Below are positions 23,561 to 34,100 of a stretch of DNA of 64,000 nucleotides, piece after piece. Numbering within the stretch: the first letter of the stretch is position 1; each line of letters starts with the position of its first letter. The position numbers and the translations under genes are program-made. Source of the DNA: Sutterella sp. AM11-39 (GTDB lineage Bacteria; Pseudomonadota; Gammaproteobacteria; Burkholderiales; Burkholderiaceae_F); assembly GCF_003472385.1 (NCBI RefSeq), contig NZ_QRLV01000007.1, positions 49,465 through 113,464 on the forward strand, read 5' to 3'. The notes under the pieces are model-generated. The model did no database searches. It saw only the letters and a list, made by a program, of their open reading frames with translations, and was not told the DNA's origin.

Positions 23561-25747
23561 TCAGAAGACGTGGCGGATTCCAACGTTCCAACGCCAGTTC
23601 TCCTTCACCTCGCCGCCGGCATTTTTTTCCAAATCTACATATGTGTAGGTGCGATCGGTCAAGTTGAAGTTGCCACCAACGCCCACTTCATACCACGTAC
23701 CTCCGAGATCATCGAAGAAACGTGCGTTCGCAGTACCATTGGTTGCGCGTGACTCCATTTCCCCCTGGAAATCATGCAAAACAGATGCTCGCAAATAGAT
23801 CGTGCCTTTATTTTCCGGGAAATAAAAACCACCACGTACGCCAATACGACCAATCAGACTGTCAAAATCGTCCTGTTCAATCGTAACGCCATTTGCAGCC
23901 GAGAAGTCGTCGCCCAGGATCTGCCCATAGGTGAGTTCAACCTGCGGTTCCACAAAAGCAAGATCGGCCAGCGCAAGATGCCAACCATATTCAGCACTGA
24001 CAGTCCAAGCGTTGTTGTCGTAGCTACCATTCATAGTACCAAGGGTAAAATCGGTGCTCATGCGGTTGTACTTGGCAATCAAATCAACAAACTGGCCGTT
24101 GTCAGCAAGCCAGGTACCATAGACAGCAAACCCATAAGAATCTGCATCAGCGCTTCCGTCACTGTAGCTAGCATCGCCATCGGTGTAAGTGAATGCACCA
24201 CCCACCTTCCAACCGTATCCAATGTCATAGTCGGCACCGACCTGAATCGAGGTGCTCTTGCTGGTGACAGACTGACCGCCGTATTCTTGCTCTGAACCGT
24301 ACATGCGGGCCCACGTACCGACACCTGCGGGACTGTCGCGCAGTTCACCCATACGCTTGGTAAGGTCATTCATTTCATTGCGCCAGCCGATTGCAGCCAA
24401 AGCATGAACAGACCGGTAGGCATCTAGGTTTGTATTGGACTTCGCGGTTACGTTGCCGTCAGCATCAACCGTAATTTCGCCCAAAATGCTACCCTGGTCA
24501 AAAACAGCCTCTTGGACATTTCCATCCTTTCCGCCGACAGAGATCTGATCTCTAACAAGATCCGCTGCATCATCAGCAGAGGCAAGTGTATCAGTCACGT
24601 TGTTCGTGAAATTAACAGAAACAGAAGAATTCTCGCCGGTAACATTACTGATCGTCACCAACTTTCCAGTCTCAGCAGTATGGTCGGATGTGATAACAAC
24701 ATTGCCTTGAGCATTCGTTACCGTAAGCGTGCGGTTGTCCTTGAGAAGCACAGAGGAATTGGAGTCACCGTTGTAGTTGGTGACGGAAAGGGCTCCATCC
24801 CCCGTAAAGCCCAGAGTAGAGTTTTCAAGAGTCAGGCTACCTAGGTTGGAATTGACCAAGTCGAGCGTTTCCTCAGTTGAGGTAAGGCCCGTAGCTGTGA
24901 TGTTGGCATCGTCATTAAGTGCAACTTTGCCTTCGATGTGAGAATCCCCGGACAAAGCCAGAGTAAAGTTGGTTGCTTTAGAAGCCGTGATCGCCGTCCC
25001 ACCGTTGGTTGCGATGATAGAACCAGCATTTTCAAAAGTTGAGTTGTCCTTAATATCTTCGGCCCAGACACCAACGGCACGTTCACCGTCAACAAGAATT
25101 CGTCCTCCGGCAGCATTTTTGAATTCCTGCAGGTCGGCGTTCTCTTTGTTCCAAGACATGCCCGCGCTATACACACCTGCCGTATCGCTCGTTTTAACTT
25201 CGATAGTGCCGCAGTTAACCATTGAGCCATTAGCATTGCTGTTGGCGTACATTCCAACACCGCCTTCAACAACAATCGTTCCATTATTAATAATCGTTGC
25301 ACCTTCGTTGGCCCCCATGGCCTTTGTACCTTCAAACCAGGCGTCGGACTTTACATAAATGGTTCCTTTGTTGGTCAGAGTGGTTGTTACACCGTTGATA
25401 TTACCCATGCCCTCGGCATAGTTACCGTAATTTCCACCACCGAGAACCCAGATTGTTCCTTCGTTAGTCAGATTCTGTCCATTTTGCAGAGCCGCCAACA
25501 AAGAAGCAGAAGTACCTCCTGCATTCTTCCACTGGGAGTAGACAACAGCCGTCTGATCCTTTTTAAGCCCATCCAGAAGCTGGTCATACACCTGAGTCCC
25601 AAGTTGGCCTTGAACCTGTGTTTCACCACTCATATTGGTTATGAGGTACGTTGGTTTTTCAGGTTCAGAAGGAATAACAGAAGAAAAAGCCGAAGTTGCA
25701 ATAAAAGCGCTACCAACTGCGAGCGCAATTTGAGTCTTAAAAAGCAT
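23561..25747 (-). CDS. Autotransporter (type Va secretion) with short repetitive passenger
   Basis: 728 residues: a signal peptide (1-22), a beta-helical passenger (about 25-450), and a C-terminal autotransporter barrel (about 455-728) ending WRWNVGIRHVF. The passenger is rich in Asn, Thr and Gly with recurring NxGTIxV turns (TNEGTIWVLGG, NKGTIYVKSD, NNGTIVVEGG, NCGTIEVKTS), typical of right-handed beta-helices. No protease or lipase motif is visible, so an adhesin-like role is inferred. The barrel resembles the stump left at 11330-11482. Composition is AT-richer than the housekeeping genes. Confidence 0.93.
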   Translation of the reverse strand: MLFKTQIALAVGSAFIATSAFSSVIPSEPEKPTYLITNMSGETQVQGQLGTQVYDQLLDGLKKDQTAVVYSQWKNAGGTSASLLAALQNGQNLTNEGTIWVLGGGNYGNYAEGMGNINGVTTTLTNKGTIYVKSDAWFEGTKAMGANEGATIINNGTIVVEGGVGMYANSNANGSMVNCGTIEVKTSDTAGVYSAGMSWNKENADLQEFKNAAGGRILVDGERAVGVWAEDIKDNSTFENAGSIIATNGGTAITASKATNFTLALSGDSHIEGKVALNDDANITATGLTSTEETLDLVNSNLGSLTLENSTLGFTGDGALSVTNYNGDSNSSVLLKDNRTLTVTNAQGNVVITSDHTAETGKLVTISNVTGENSSVSVNFTNNVTDTLASADDAADLVRDQISVGGKDGNVQEAVFDQGSILGEITVDADGNVTAKSNTNLDAYRSVHALAAIGWRNEMNDLTKRMGELRDSPAGVGTWARMYGSEQEYGGQSVTSKSTSIQVGADYDIGYGWKVGGAFTYTDGDASYSDGSADADSYGFAVYGTWLADNGQFVDLIAKYNRMSTDFTLGTMNGSYDNNAWTVSAEYGWHLALADLAFVEPQVELTYGQILGDDFSAANGVTIEQDDFDSLIGRIGVRGGFYFPENKGTIYLRASVLHDFQGEMESRATNGTANARFFDDLGGTWYEVGVGGNFNLTDRTYTYVDLEKNAGGEVKENWRWNVGIRHVF

Positions 25748-26404
25748 TTTTTCTCAATGAAAAAGATTAATCGGATGGTTGAGTATCTCTTTCTACCCCC
25801 CCTTCCCCTTGTCAAGATACTGTTGCGAGAATCAAACATTCATCCAACAATTCCGACCTTTAAGCTAAAGGCAATGTACAAAGCTCATCCGCCTCCCTTG
25901 TCCTGTGGAACAGTTCTTACATCGCGAACCACCTAGTTACGGCAGGCCTCATTCCCTGTTTCCTATCGTTAATGACAACTCTCGAGATTTCGTCTACAGA
26001 GCGCTTAGATAGACCCCAAACTCCCAGCAGGAACAGCAAGTCTCACCATGTGAAACCCTGAAGTATCTGTTCAATGGGTTCTCGTAGTCGGCAACCCTAT
26101 GAAAAACCTTTTGATGTGGTTCTCTTCCCAAATAATGTCTCGACAACTTCGCTATCAAAAAAGTTAGTAATTTTTTTGATAGCGTTTTTGCTGAGAAAAC
26201 ATTTCGTGACAACGACGCCACTTTTTCTGATCAGTCCTGGACTGCAGATACTGAAGTATGTTTTCTAAGCAATTCTGCGTAGAATCCTCAGCACAGCAAT
26301 CCGAACGTCGATTCAACCTGTGGGATATCGACGCCGAAGGTTTGAGGAGTCTTCCAAAGGCGCCTCCTTTCGCCCGGATTGCCTTTCCTCGAGTCTTTTT
26401 TCGT
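25748..26404. other. Long noncoding region with strong hairpin
   Basis: This 657-base stretch lies between the autotransporter start and the MATE start. It holds a 13-bp perfect inverted repeat, CGCTATCAAAAAA (26150-26162) and TTTTTTGATAGCG (26172-26184), followed on the plus strand by TTTTTG: a terminator-like structure with no plus-strand gene before it. CTGAAGTAT occurs twice (near 26058 and 26250). Short frames on both strands have no recognisable protein. It could hold a small RNA or decayed mobile DNA. The autotransporter promoter must lie at its left end. Confidence 0.5.
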
Positions 26405-27850
26405 ATGAGCGAAGCCGTCAAATCCAACGACAAAAACCCTGAAATCGTTCCGCACCACGCCGCCGAGCCCGATGTCAGCCTCGGGGCGCTTGCCAAACTC
26501 TCCGCCCCGATCTTCATCGCCAATCTGGCGTTGATGGGCGCAGCCACAATCGACACCTTGATGACCGGCAACCTCGGCAAAGAGCATCTTGCCGTCGTCG
26601 CTTTGGGCGGTGCGACCTCCGTCATGGTTCTTTTCGGACTGGTGGGCATATTGCAGGGGCTCTCCCCTATCGTCGGTCACCACTACGGCGCACGCAATTA
26701 CAAAGCAATCGGCTTTGAACTTTCTCAAAACCTCTGGCTGGCGATTCTGCTGGGCATCATCGGCTGCGTATTGTTGTTGCAAACGGATTTTTGGACGAAA
26801 TTCGGCGGGGTCTCGGGCGAGGTTGCTCGCATGACCTCGCTCTTTCTCGTCTTTTCCGCACCGGGTATTTTCGCGTCGATCGTCTCCCGAAGCTTCATTG
26901 CTCTGAATGCGGCGGTGAGCCGCCCTCGCGTGACAATGTACGTGAGCCTTTTGATGCTCGCCTGCAAGATACCGCTCAACTGCATCTTCATGTACGGCTG
27001 GCTCGGCTTTCCCGCACTGGGCGGCGCGGGTGCCGGGTTGTCGCTCGCTGTTGACGCGTGGCTGGCGCTCATCTGCTACATCGTCATCTACAAGGAGGAC
27101 ACCTTCTACGACAAGATGCGCGCCGAGCGCTTCTTCTGGCCTCAGATCAAGGCTGTTTTTGCTCAACTCAAACTCGGCGTGCCGATCGGCCTTTCGATTT
27201 TCTTTGAAGTGAGCTCCTTTACGCTCATGGCGATCTTCATTTCTCGCCTGGGTACGACCGATGTCTCCGCGCACCAGATCGTCGGCAACATCACCGCAAC
27301 GCTCTATCAGATACCGCTTTCCATCGCCATTGCCGTGTGCGTGATGGTAAGCCAAGCGCTCGGTGCCGGCAGTCCAAAGGCCGCACGCGAGATCACGGTG
27401 CGAGGCCTGAAGGTAGCACTGGCCATCGCGGCCTGTTCTGTGGCCTTCATGTATTTCGGACAGGATTTCCTGCTGGGGCTCTACTCCAAGGAAACCGCAG
27501 TGACATCGCTTGCCGCTTCGCTTCTGGTATTCGGCATGATCTACCACATCACCGACGCCGCGCAGACGGTTTCGAATTTTGCGCTGCGAGGCTACCGCGT
27601 CACGATGCTTCCGATGATCATCTACGGCGTAATGCTCTGGGGTGTGGGCTTGGGCGGAGGCTACTATTTCGCCTTTGACGGCACGTTCCTTTTCGGGCAA
27701 CCGCTGCGCGCCGAGGGCTTCTGGATGTGCACGGCCGTAGGCCTGTGTCTGGCGGGCGTCACGCTGTCGGTCATCGCACTTTGGGTTTCAAAAGTTCGCG
27801 TGGCCGACTCACTTGCTCACGGGCACGCCGCACTCAAAACCAAGAACTGA
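26405..27850 (+). CDS. MATE family efflux transporter
   Basis: 481 residues from ATG 26405, with 12 membrane segments in two six-helix bundles as in NorM/DinF-type exporters, which expel cationic drugs or metabolites using Na+ or H+. Recognisable stretches are LSAPIFIANLALMGAATIDT, GLSPIVGHHYGAR and VSAHQIVGNITATLYQIP. The upstream frame continues 49 codons but is polar and family-unlike, so the internal ATG is preferred although it lacks a clear ribosome site. The substrate is unknown. It is not clearly linked to its neighbours. Confidence 0.9.
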   Translation: MSEAVKSNDKNPEIVPHHAAEPDVSLGALAKLSAPIFIANLALMGAATIDTLMTGNLGKEHLAVVALGGATSVMVLFGLVGILQGLSPIVGHHYGARNYKAIGFELSQNLWLAILLGIIGCVLLLQTDFWTKFGGVSGEVARMTSLFLVFSAPGIFASIVSRSFIALNAAVSRPRVTMYVSLLMLACKIPLNCIFMYGWLGFPALGGAGAGLSLAVDAWLALICYIVIYKEDTFYDKMRAERFFWPQIKAVFAQLKLGVPIGLSIFFEVSSFTLMAIFISRLGTTDVSAHQIVGNITATLYQIPLSIAIAVCVMVSQALGAGSPKAAREITVRGLKVALAIAACSVAFMYFGQDFLLGLYSKETAVTSLAASLLVFGMIYHITDAAQTVSNFALRGYRVTMLPMIIYGVMLWGVGLGGGYYFAFDGTFLFGQPLRAEGFWMCTAVGLCLAGVTLSVIALWVSKVRVADSLAHGHAALKTKN

Positions 27851-28026
27851 TGGGAGCACCGGAAGCATCCTTGAGAGCGGCTCGTGACGGATTGCAACAT
27901 TTGCTCTAGTTCCAAACTCTCTCTTGGTAGAATGCTTCTCAAATTCAAAGTAGGCGTTTCTTCGAAGCGCTCGTATTGTGTTGCGTCTTTTTCGGGACGC
28001 ACGCCACGATTTAGGACATACACGAC

Positions 28027-29091
28027 ATGGCATTAGTGAGCATGCGCCAGCTGCTTGATCATGCAGCGGAAAACGGTTACGGCGTTCCCGCCTTCAACGT
28101 CAACAACATCGAACAAGTGCAGGCCATCATGACGGCTGCCGCCGAAGTCGGCGCTCCGGTCATCATGCAGGCGAGCGCCGGCGCCCGCAAGTATGCCGGC
28201 GAAGCGTTCCTGCGCCACATCATCGAAGCCGCCGTGGAAAGCTGGCCGGACGTTCCGGTTTGCATGCATCAGGACCACGGCCAGAGCCCGGCCGTCTGCC
28301 AGATCGCCATGCGCATGGGCTTTACGTCGGTGATGATGGACGGTTCGCTTATGAGCGACGGCAAGACCATTTCCTCCTACGAATACAACGTCGACGTCAC
28401 CCGCCGCGTGGTTGAAAACGCCCACTGCATCGGCGTGTCCGTCGAAGGCGAACTCGGCTGCCTGGGTTCTTTGGAAACCATGAAGGGCGACAAGGAAGAC
28501 GGTCACGGCACGGATGCGACCATGTCCCGTGAACAGCTTCTCACCGATCCCGATCAGGCCGCCGACTTCGTGCGTGAAACCCAGCTCGACGCTCTGGCCA
28601 TCGCCATCGGCACGAGCCACGGCGCTTACAAGTTCACGCGCAAGCCCACCGGTGAAATTCTTTCGATCCAGCGCGTCAAGGAAATCCACGAACGTCTGCC
28701 CAACACCCACCTCGTGATGCACGGCTCGAGCTCTGTTCCGCAGGAATACCTCGCTGAAATCCGCGAATTCGGCGGCAGCATGCGCGAAACCTATGGTGTG
28801 CCCGTTTCCGAAATTCAGGAAGCCATCAAGCACGGCGTGCGCAAGGTCAACATCGACACGGACATTCGTCTGGCAATGACCGCCGCCACGCGCCGCTTCC
28901 TTTTCGAGCACCCCGAAAAGTTCGATCCGCGCGAATACCTCAAGAAGGCCCGTCAGGCCGCTTACGAACTGTGCAAGCAGCGCTATCTTGAGTTCGGTTG
29001 CGAGGGTCAGGGCGCCCGCATCAAGCCGATCTCGCTTTCCGTGATGGCCGCCAAGTACGATGCCGGCGAGCTCGCGCAGAAGGTTCAGTAA
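28027..29091 (+). CDS. fba: Class II fructose-bisphosphate aldolase
   Basis: 354 residues, the length of the CbbA-type class II aldolase. It reversibly cleaves fructose-1,6-bisphosphate to DHAP and glyceraldehyde-3-phosphate using Zn2+. [11 protein letters not shown], the catalytic Asp and zinc His in [23 protein letters not shown] and VMHGSSSVP are all present. It serves glycolysis and gluconeogenesis; no Calvin-cycle genes lie nearby. It ends at a GC-rich terminator. Confidence 0.97.
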   Translation: MALVSMRQLLDHAAENGYGVPAFNVNNIEQVQAIMTAAAEVGAPVIMQASAGARKYAGEAFLRHIIEAAVESWPDVPVCMHQDHGQSPAVCQIAMRMGFTSVMMDGSLMSDGKTISSYEYNVDVTRRVVENAHCIGVSVEGELGCLGSLETMKGDKEDGHGTDATMSREQLLTDPDQAADFVRETQLDALAIAIGTSHGAYKFTRKPTGEILSIQRVKEIHERLPNTHLVMHGSSSVPQEYLAEIREFGGSMRETYGVPVSEIQEAIKHGVRKVNIDTDIRLAMTAATRRFLFEHPEKFDPREYLKKARQAAYELCKQRYLEFGCEGQGARIKPISLSVMAAKYDAGELAQKVQ

Positions 29092-29113
29092 TTCGGTCTT
29101 TGCGCCACAGTAT

Positions 29114-29151
29114 TGCGGCCGCGGAAATTGCTTCCTCGGCCGCATTTTTTT
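29114..29151 (+). terminator. Rho-independent terminator of fba
   Basis: GCGGCCG...GGAA pairs with TTCC...CGGCCGC, followed by ATTTTTTT, 23 nt after the aldolase stop. Confidence 0.93.
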
Positions 29152-29181
29152 GACGCTTTTTTTAACGCAGGAAATTTCGTT

Positions 29182-29586
29182 ATGCCTCAGGATGCTCGTG
29201 ACTTAAAAGGCAAAACCGGCATTCGGCGCCTCATCAACGCCACGCGCTACTCGCGAGACGGCTTTTTGAAAGCCTTTCAAACCGAAGAAGCCTTCCGCCA
29301 GGAATCCATTCTGTCCGTGATCGGCCTCGTTGCCCTCGTTTTCATCCCGGCCGCCTTCACGCTCAAGCTCTTTGCGGTTTTCGCCCTCGTGTTTCTGCTG
29401 GTGACCGAGCTCTTGAATTCCGCCGTTGAGGCTGCAATTGATCGCATCGGCCCGGAAATTCACCCCATGAGCAAGTACGCCAAGGATGCTGGCAGCTGCG
29501 CCGTGCTCTTTGCGCTCACGTTCTGCATCTTTGTGTGGTGCGTGGTGCTATGGGACGCTTTCGTCTCTCCGATCATGGCGCACTGA
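29182..29586 (+). CDS. dgkA: Diacylglycerol kinase
   Basis: 134 residues. DgkA is the small trimeric inner-membrane enzyme that recycles diacylglycerol to phosphatidic acid. GFLKAFQTEEAFRQE and the motif ELLNSAVEAAIDRIG, with catalytic and Mg-binding glutamates, are clear, as are three membrane helices. ATG 29182 follows GCAGGAA; an upstream in-frame start would lie inside the fba terminator. It is slightly longer than E. coli DgkA (122), at the N-terminus. Confidence 0.96.
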   Translation: MPQDARDLKGKTGIRRLINATRYSRDGFLKAFQTEEAFRQESILSVIGLVALVFIPAAFTLKLFAVFALVFLLVTELLNSAVEAAIDRIGPEIHPMSKYAKDAGSCAVLFALTFCIFVWCVVLWDAFVSPIMAH

Positions 29587-29596
29587 TTCTGTTCCT

Positions 29597-29631
29597 GAGA
29601 GCTGCCGAGTTCGTATGACTCGGCAACTCTC
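29597..29631. terminator. Long hairpin between convergent dgkA and gltD
   Basis: GAGAGCTGCCGAG pairs with CTCGGCAACTCTC (one mismatch) across a 9-nt loop. No T-run is present on either side, so intrinsic termination is not certain. Confidence 0.55.
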
Positions 29632-29637
29632 CTGAAG

Positions 29638-31134
29638 TCACGCTCGGAAAGCCGGCAGCTCCGTCGTTCCCATGAGATAGAGATCCACGGCTCGTGCGCA
29701 GCGGCGTCCCTCGCTCATGGCTCGGACGACAAGCGATTGACCGCTTCGCGTATCTCCGCAGGCAAACACTCCTGCGACAGACGATTCAAACGGTCGAAGA
29801 TCCGTCTCGGTGCCCGCCTTGGCGTTGCCCCGCGCATCGCGTTGAATGCCGAAGGCCTCCAAGAGTTCTTCGGTCGGATGTGAGAATCCCATTGCCAAAA
29901 ACACGCGGTCGGCCGCAATCTCAAAGTCCGACCCGGGTTCTTGCGTGAGTCTCTTTGTGGCCGGATCCAGTCTCACTTTCACGCAATGCAGTCCACGCAC
30001 CGCTCCCGAATCATTGACCAAAATCTCTTTGGTGGAAATTCCCCACAGTCTTTCGCAGCCTTCTTCGTGAGACGATGAGGTGCGAAGTTTCCGAGGCCAA
30101 TCGGGCCACGTGGCAGCCTTATCCTCCTGCAGAGGCGGACACGGTCCGATGTCGAGCTGAACGATACTTTCGGCGCCCTGTCGCCTTGCGATGCCCACGC
30201 AGTCGCTGCCGGTGTCGCCGCCTCCGATGATGACCACCTTGCAGTCCTTGCAGGAAATCGGCGTTTCATCGAGTTCGCCTGAAACGGCACGGTTCTGTCC
30301 GATCAAAAGTTCCAGCGCGAAATGCACGCCCTTGGCTTCCCTTCCCGGCACCTTGAGATCTCGCGGCGTCTCCGACCCGCACGACAGAACAACAGCGTCG
30401 TAGTCACGCTTGAGTTTGTCTGCCGACACCGTCTTTTGGGCCTGTGAAAACACCCCCTGCGAAAACGACTTGACGCCGACTGCGGTACCGAACTTGAACG
30501 CAACGCCCTCGGCCTGCATCTGCTCGATGCGTCGATCGATGAGATCTTTGGGAAGCTTAAAGTCCGGAATGCCGTAGCGCAGCAAACCGCCCGCTTTCTC
30601 GTTTTTCTCGTACACCGTCACCTTGTGCCCGGCTCGCGCCAACTGCTGCGCACAGGCCAGACCCGCAGGGCCCGAACCCACCACTGCCACGCGCTTGCCC
30701 GTTTTGACCAGAGGCTTGACGGGCTTGACCCAACCCGAAAGCCACGCACGATCAATGATGGCTCGCTCAATGGTTTTAATGCCGACGGCAGCGTCTTCGA
30801 GGTAATACTGCGTGCAGCCGGCTTCGCAAATGGCCGGACACACGCGGCTTGTAAATTCCGGAAAACTGCTCGTCGAATTCAGGCATTCCCAGGCGGCTCG
30901 CCACTTGCCGTCAAGCACGAGACGATTGAAGTCCACCGGTCGGTTATGCAGCGGGCAGCTTGCCGAACAAAACGGCGTACCGCAATGCAGACAGCGCATC
31001 GATTGTTGATGAATCTGCTCGTCATCGAGAGCAATCGTGAAGTCTCCGAAATGCTTGATGCGCTCTTCCACGCTCTGGTGACCGAACTCAATGCGCTGCA
31101 GCGGTGCATTCGGCTGATTTTTGTTTACGGTCAT
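29638..31134 (-). CDS. gltD: Glutamate synthase small subunit
   Basis: 498 residues. GltD passes electrons from NADPH through FAD and Fe-S clusters to GltB. The N-terminal cysteine clusters (CLHCGTPFCSASCP and CPAICEAGC) hold [4Fe-4S] centres. VAVVGSGPAGLACAQQLARAGH is the FAD motif and VIIGGGDTGSDCVG the NADPH motif. It is slightly longer than E. coli GltD (472). ATG 31134 has AGGAG 7 nt upstream and lies 12 nt after gltB, in one operon. Confidence 0.96.
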   Translation of the reverse strand: MTVNKNQPNAPLQRIEFGHQSVEERIKHFGDFTIALDDEQIHQQSMRCLHCGTPFCSASCPLHNRPVDFNRLVLDGKWRAAWECLNSTSSFPEFTSRVCPAICEAGCTQYYLEDAAVGIKTIERAIIDRAWLSGWVKPVKPLVKTGKRVAVVGSGPAGLACAQQLARAGHKVTVYEKNEKAGGLLRYGIPDFKLPKDLIDRRIEQMQAEGVAFKFGTAVGVKSFSQGVFSQAQKTVSADKLKRDYDAVVLSCGSETPRDLKVPGREAKGVHFALELLIGQNRAVSGELDETPISCKDCKVVIIGGGDTGSDCVGIARRQGAESIVQLDIGPCPPLQEDKAATWPDWPRKLRTSSSHEEGCERLWGISTKEILVNDSGAVRGLHCVKVRLDPATKRLTQEPGSDFEIAADRVFLAMGFSHPTEELLEAFGIQRDARGNAKAGTETDLRPFESSVAGVFACGDTRSGQSLVVRAMSEGRRCARAVDLYLMGTTELPAFRA

Positions 31135-31146
31135 TGTCGTCTCCTG

Positions 31147-34100
31147 TTATTGCCGACCGGCACCGGCCAAAAGCGCTTCCTTGTACTGAAGCGGCATCAC
31201 TTTCACGAAACGCGCGCGAGCATTGCTCCAATGCTCAAGCAGTTCTGCGGCCAATTTGGAGCCCGTAAACCGCGCGTGGCGCTCAATGAGCTCCTTTAAG
31301 AGCTCTTCATCGGTCTTGCCGAGATGCCATGTACGCGAATCGCCCGAACGCTTCTGCTCGGATTTCGCGACAACTCGCTCAAGCGCAACCATCGACGTGT
31401 TGCAATGCGACTCGAAGTCGCCCTCGGCGTCAAACACATAGGCCACCCCGCCCGACATGCCCGAAGCAAAGTTGCGCCCCGTTTTGCCGAGCACCACCAC
31501 AGTACCTCCCGTCATGTATTCGCAGCCATGGTCCCCCGTGCCTTCCACAACGGCGCTTGCTCCCGACAGACGCACCGCAAAGCGCTCGCCTGCGACACCG
31601 TTGAAATAGGCTTCGCCAGAAGTCGCTCCGTAAAGCGTCGTATTGCCGGCAATGATGTTTTCCTGCGCTTTGCCATGAAAGTCGTCTCCCGCCTTCACGA
31701 TGATGCGGCCGCCCGAGAGCCCTTTGCCGACATAGTCGTTGGCGTCGCCTTCGAGCACCATCGTCATGCCGGGTACCGCAAAGGCCCCGAACGACTGACC
31801 GGCCGTCCCTTTGAACGTCAAGTGCACCGTATCGTCGGCCAACCCCTGTGCGCCGTACAGATCAACGATTGCGTGCGCAATCTGCGTGCCCACCGTACGG
31901 TTGATATTGCGTATGGCGTAGGTTTTACGGACAGCATGACCTTGCCGGATGTGTCGATCAATTTCGGCAAGAATTTGTGCGTCCAGACTCTTTTCGAGAT
32001 CATGCTTTTGGGCCAAACGATGGCGCCGTTCCTCAGGACGGCTCTGCGGCCTGTACAGCACTCGGGCAAGATCGACGCCTTGAGCCTTCCAGTTGTCAAT
32101 GTCGTCTCGCTGCTCCAGAAGGTCACTGCGTCCGATCAACTCTTCAAACCGTCGAACACCCAGCTGCGCCATGATTTCACGTACCTCTTGGGCCACGAAG
32201 AAGAAGTAGTTGACCACATGCGAGGGCTGCCCTTTGAAGCGTTTCCTCAATTGAGGATCCTGCGTGGCAATGCCGACAGGACACGTGTTGAGATGACACT
32301 GGCGCATCATCAGGCAGCCTTCGACCACCAAAGGCGCCGTGGCAAACCCGAACTCGTCGGCGCCTAGCATGGCCCCGATCACCACGTCGCGCCCGGTCTT
32401 GATCTGTCCGTCGACCTGCAGCACCACGCGCTCGCGCAGCTTGTTGACGACAAGCGTCTGCTGCGTTTCGGCCAATCCCACCTCCCAGCAGCTTCCGGCG
32501 TGCTTGACGGAAGAAACGGGGCTTGCGCCCGTACCGCCGTCGTGTCCGGCAATGACAATATGGTCGGCCTTGGCTTTGGCAACGCCTGCGGCCACCGTTC
32601 CCACGCCCGTTTCGCTCACGAGCTTGACCGAAACATCGGCCTTGCCGTTGGCGCACTTGAGGTCATGGATGAGTTGCGCCAGATCTTCGATCGAATAGAT
32701 GTCGTGGTGCGGCGGCGGAGAAATCAATCCCACGCCGGGCACCGAATAGCGCAGTTCGGCAATGTATTCGGTCACCTTGTGTCCGGGAAGTTGTCCTCCT
32801 TCACCGGGCTTGGCGCCTTGAGCCATCTTGATCTGAATCTGATCGGCGCTAGCCAGATATTGCTCGGTCACGCCGAAGCGACCGCTTGCCACCTGCTTGA
32901 TGCGCGAGCGCAGACTGTCACCGTCTTCGAGCTCGATGTCGGCCACAATGCGATCATGTCCGAGAACATCGGCAACCGTCATGCCTTTTTTGACAACGGA
33001 GTGTCCCGCCTTGAGTTCGGCCTCATAGCGTTTCGGATCTTCACCGCCTTCGCCTGTGTTGCTCTTGCCTCCGATGCGGTTCATGGCAACGGCAAGCGTC
33101 GCATGAGCCTCCGCAGAAATGGAGCCCATGCTCATCGCGCCCGTCGCAAAACGCTTGACGATGTCCTTGGCGGGCTCCACCTCGTCAATCGGAACCGGAG
33201 TGCAGTTTTCCGTCTTAAAACGCAACAAACCGCGCAGCGTCATCTGCCGACGGCTCTGATCGTTGATGATTGATGCGTACTCCTTGTAGGTCTGATAGTT
33301 CTTCTGGCGAGCCGCTCTCTGCAGCTTGACGATCGCCTCGGGCGTCCACATATGCTCTTCGCCGTCGGCACGCCAGGCGTATTGGCCGCCTGAATCCAAT
33401 TGCGCCTTGATCGGCATGCGTTTGGCGTAGGCTGCGTCGTGCCGCTTAACCGCCTCCCGCATGACGTCAAACAGCCCCAAACCTTCGATTTTGGACGGTG
33501 TGCCGTGAAAATAACGGTCCACAAACTCGCTGTTAAGGCCGACGGCTTCAAAGATGCGGGCTCCGCGGTAGCTCATGACCGTGCAGATGCCCATCTTGGC
33601 CATTACTTTGGTGAGTCCCTTGCCGACGGCCTTGACGTAATGCGACACCGCATCCTCAGGCGAAAGCCCTGCCAAGGGAGCCGCCTTGCGGATCAGTGCC
33701 AAACTCAGATACGGATGCACAGCTTCGGCGCCGTACCCCAAAAGCAGCGCAAAGTCATGCGTCTCGAAAACCGCCCCCGAGTGCACGATCAGACCCGTAT
33801 TTGTGCGCAATCCTTCCCGGATAAGATGCTGATGCAGCGCGCTTAAAGCCAGAAGAACCGGAACGGCCACGCGCTCGCGGCTCACGTTTTCGTCGCTCAG
33901 AATAAGGATGTTGTAGCCCTCGCCGATCGCATCGACCGCCTGCGCGCAGAGACTTGCCAGATGCGCCTCCACGCCGCTGTCGCCCCAGGCGGCCGGGTAG
34001 GTGATGTCAATCTCGAAGCTGCGGAATTTTCCTGCCGTGTGCTCGTCAATCGTGCGCAGCTTGGCCATATCGTTTTCAACAAGCACCGGCTGAAAAATTT

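Noticed and set aside
25994-26221. 75-codon leftward frame considered as a transposase fragment
   Set aside because: I could not match it to any transposase family by eye, and it has no start signal; recorded only as part of the noncoding gap.
26288-27700. 470-codon leftward frame opposite the MATE gene
   Set aside because: Highly charged antisense translation with no domain; the MATE protein is clear.
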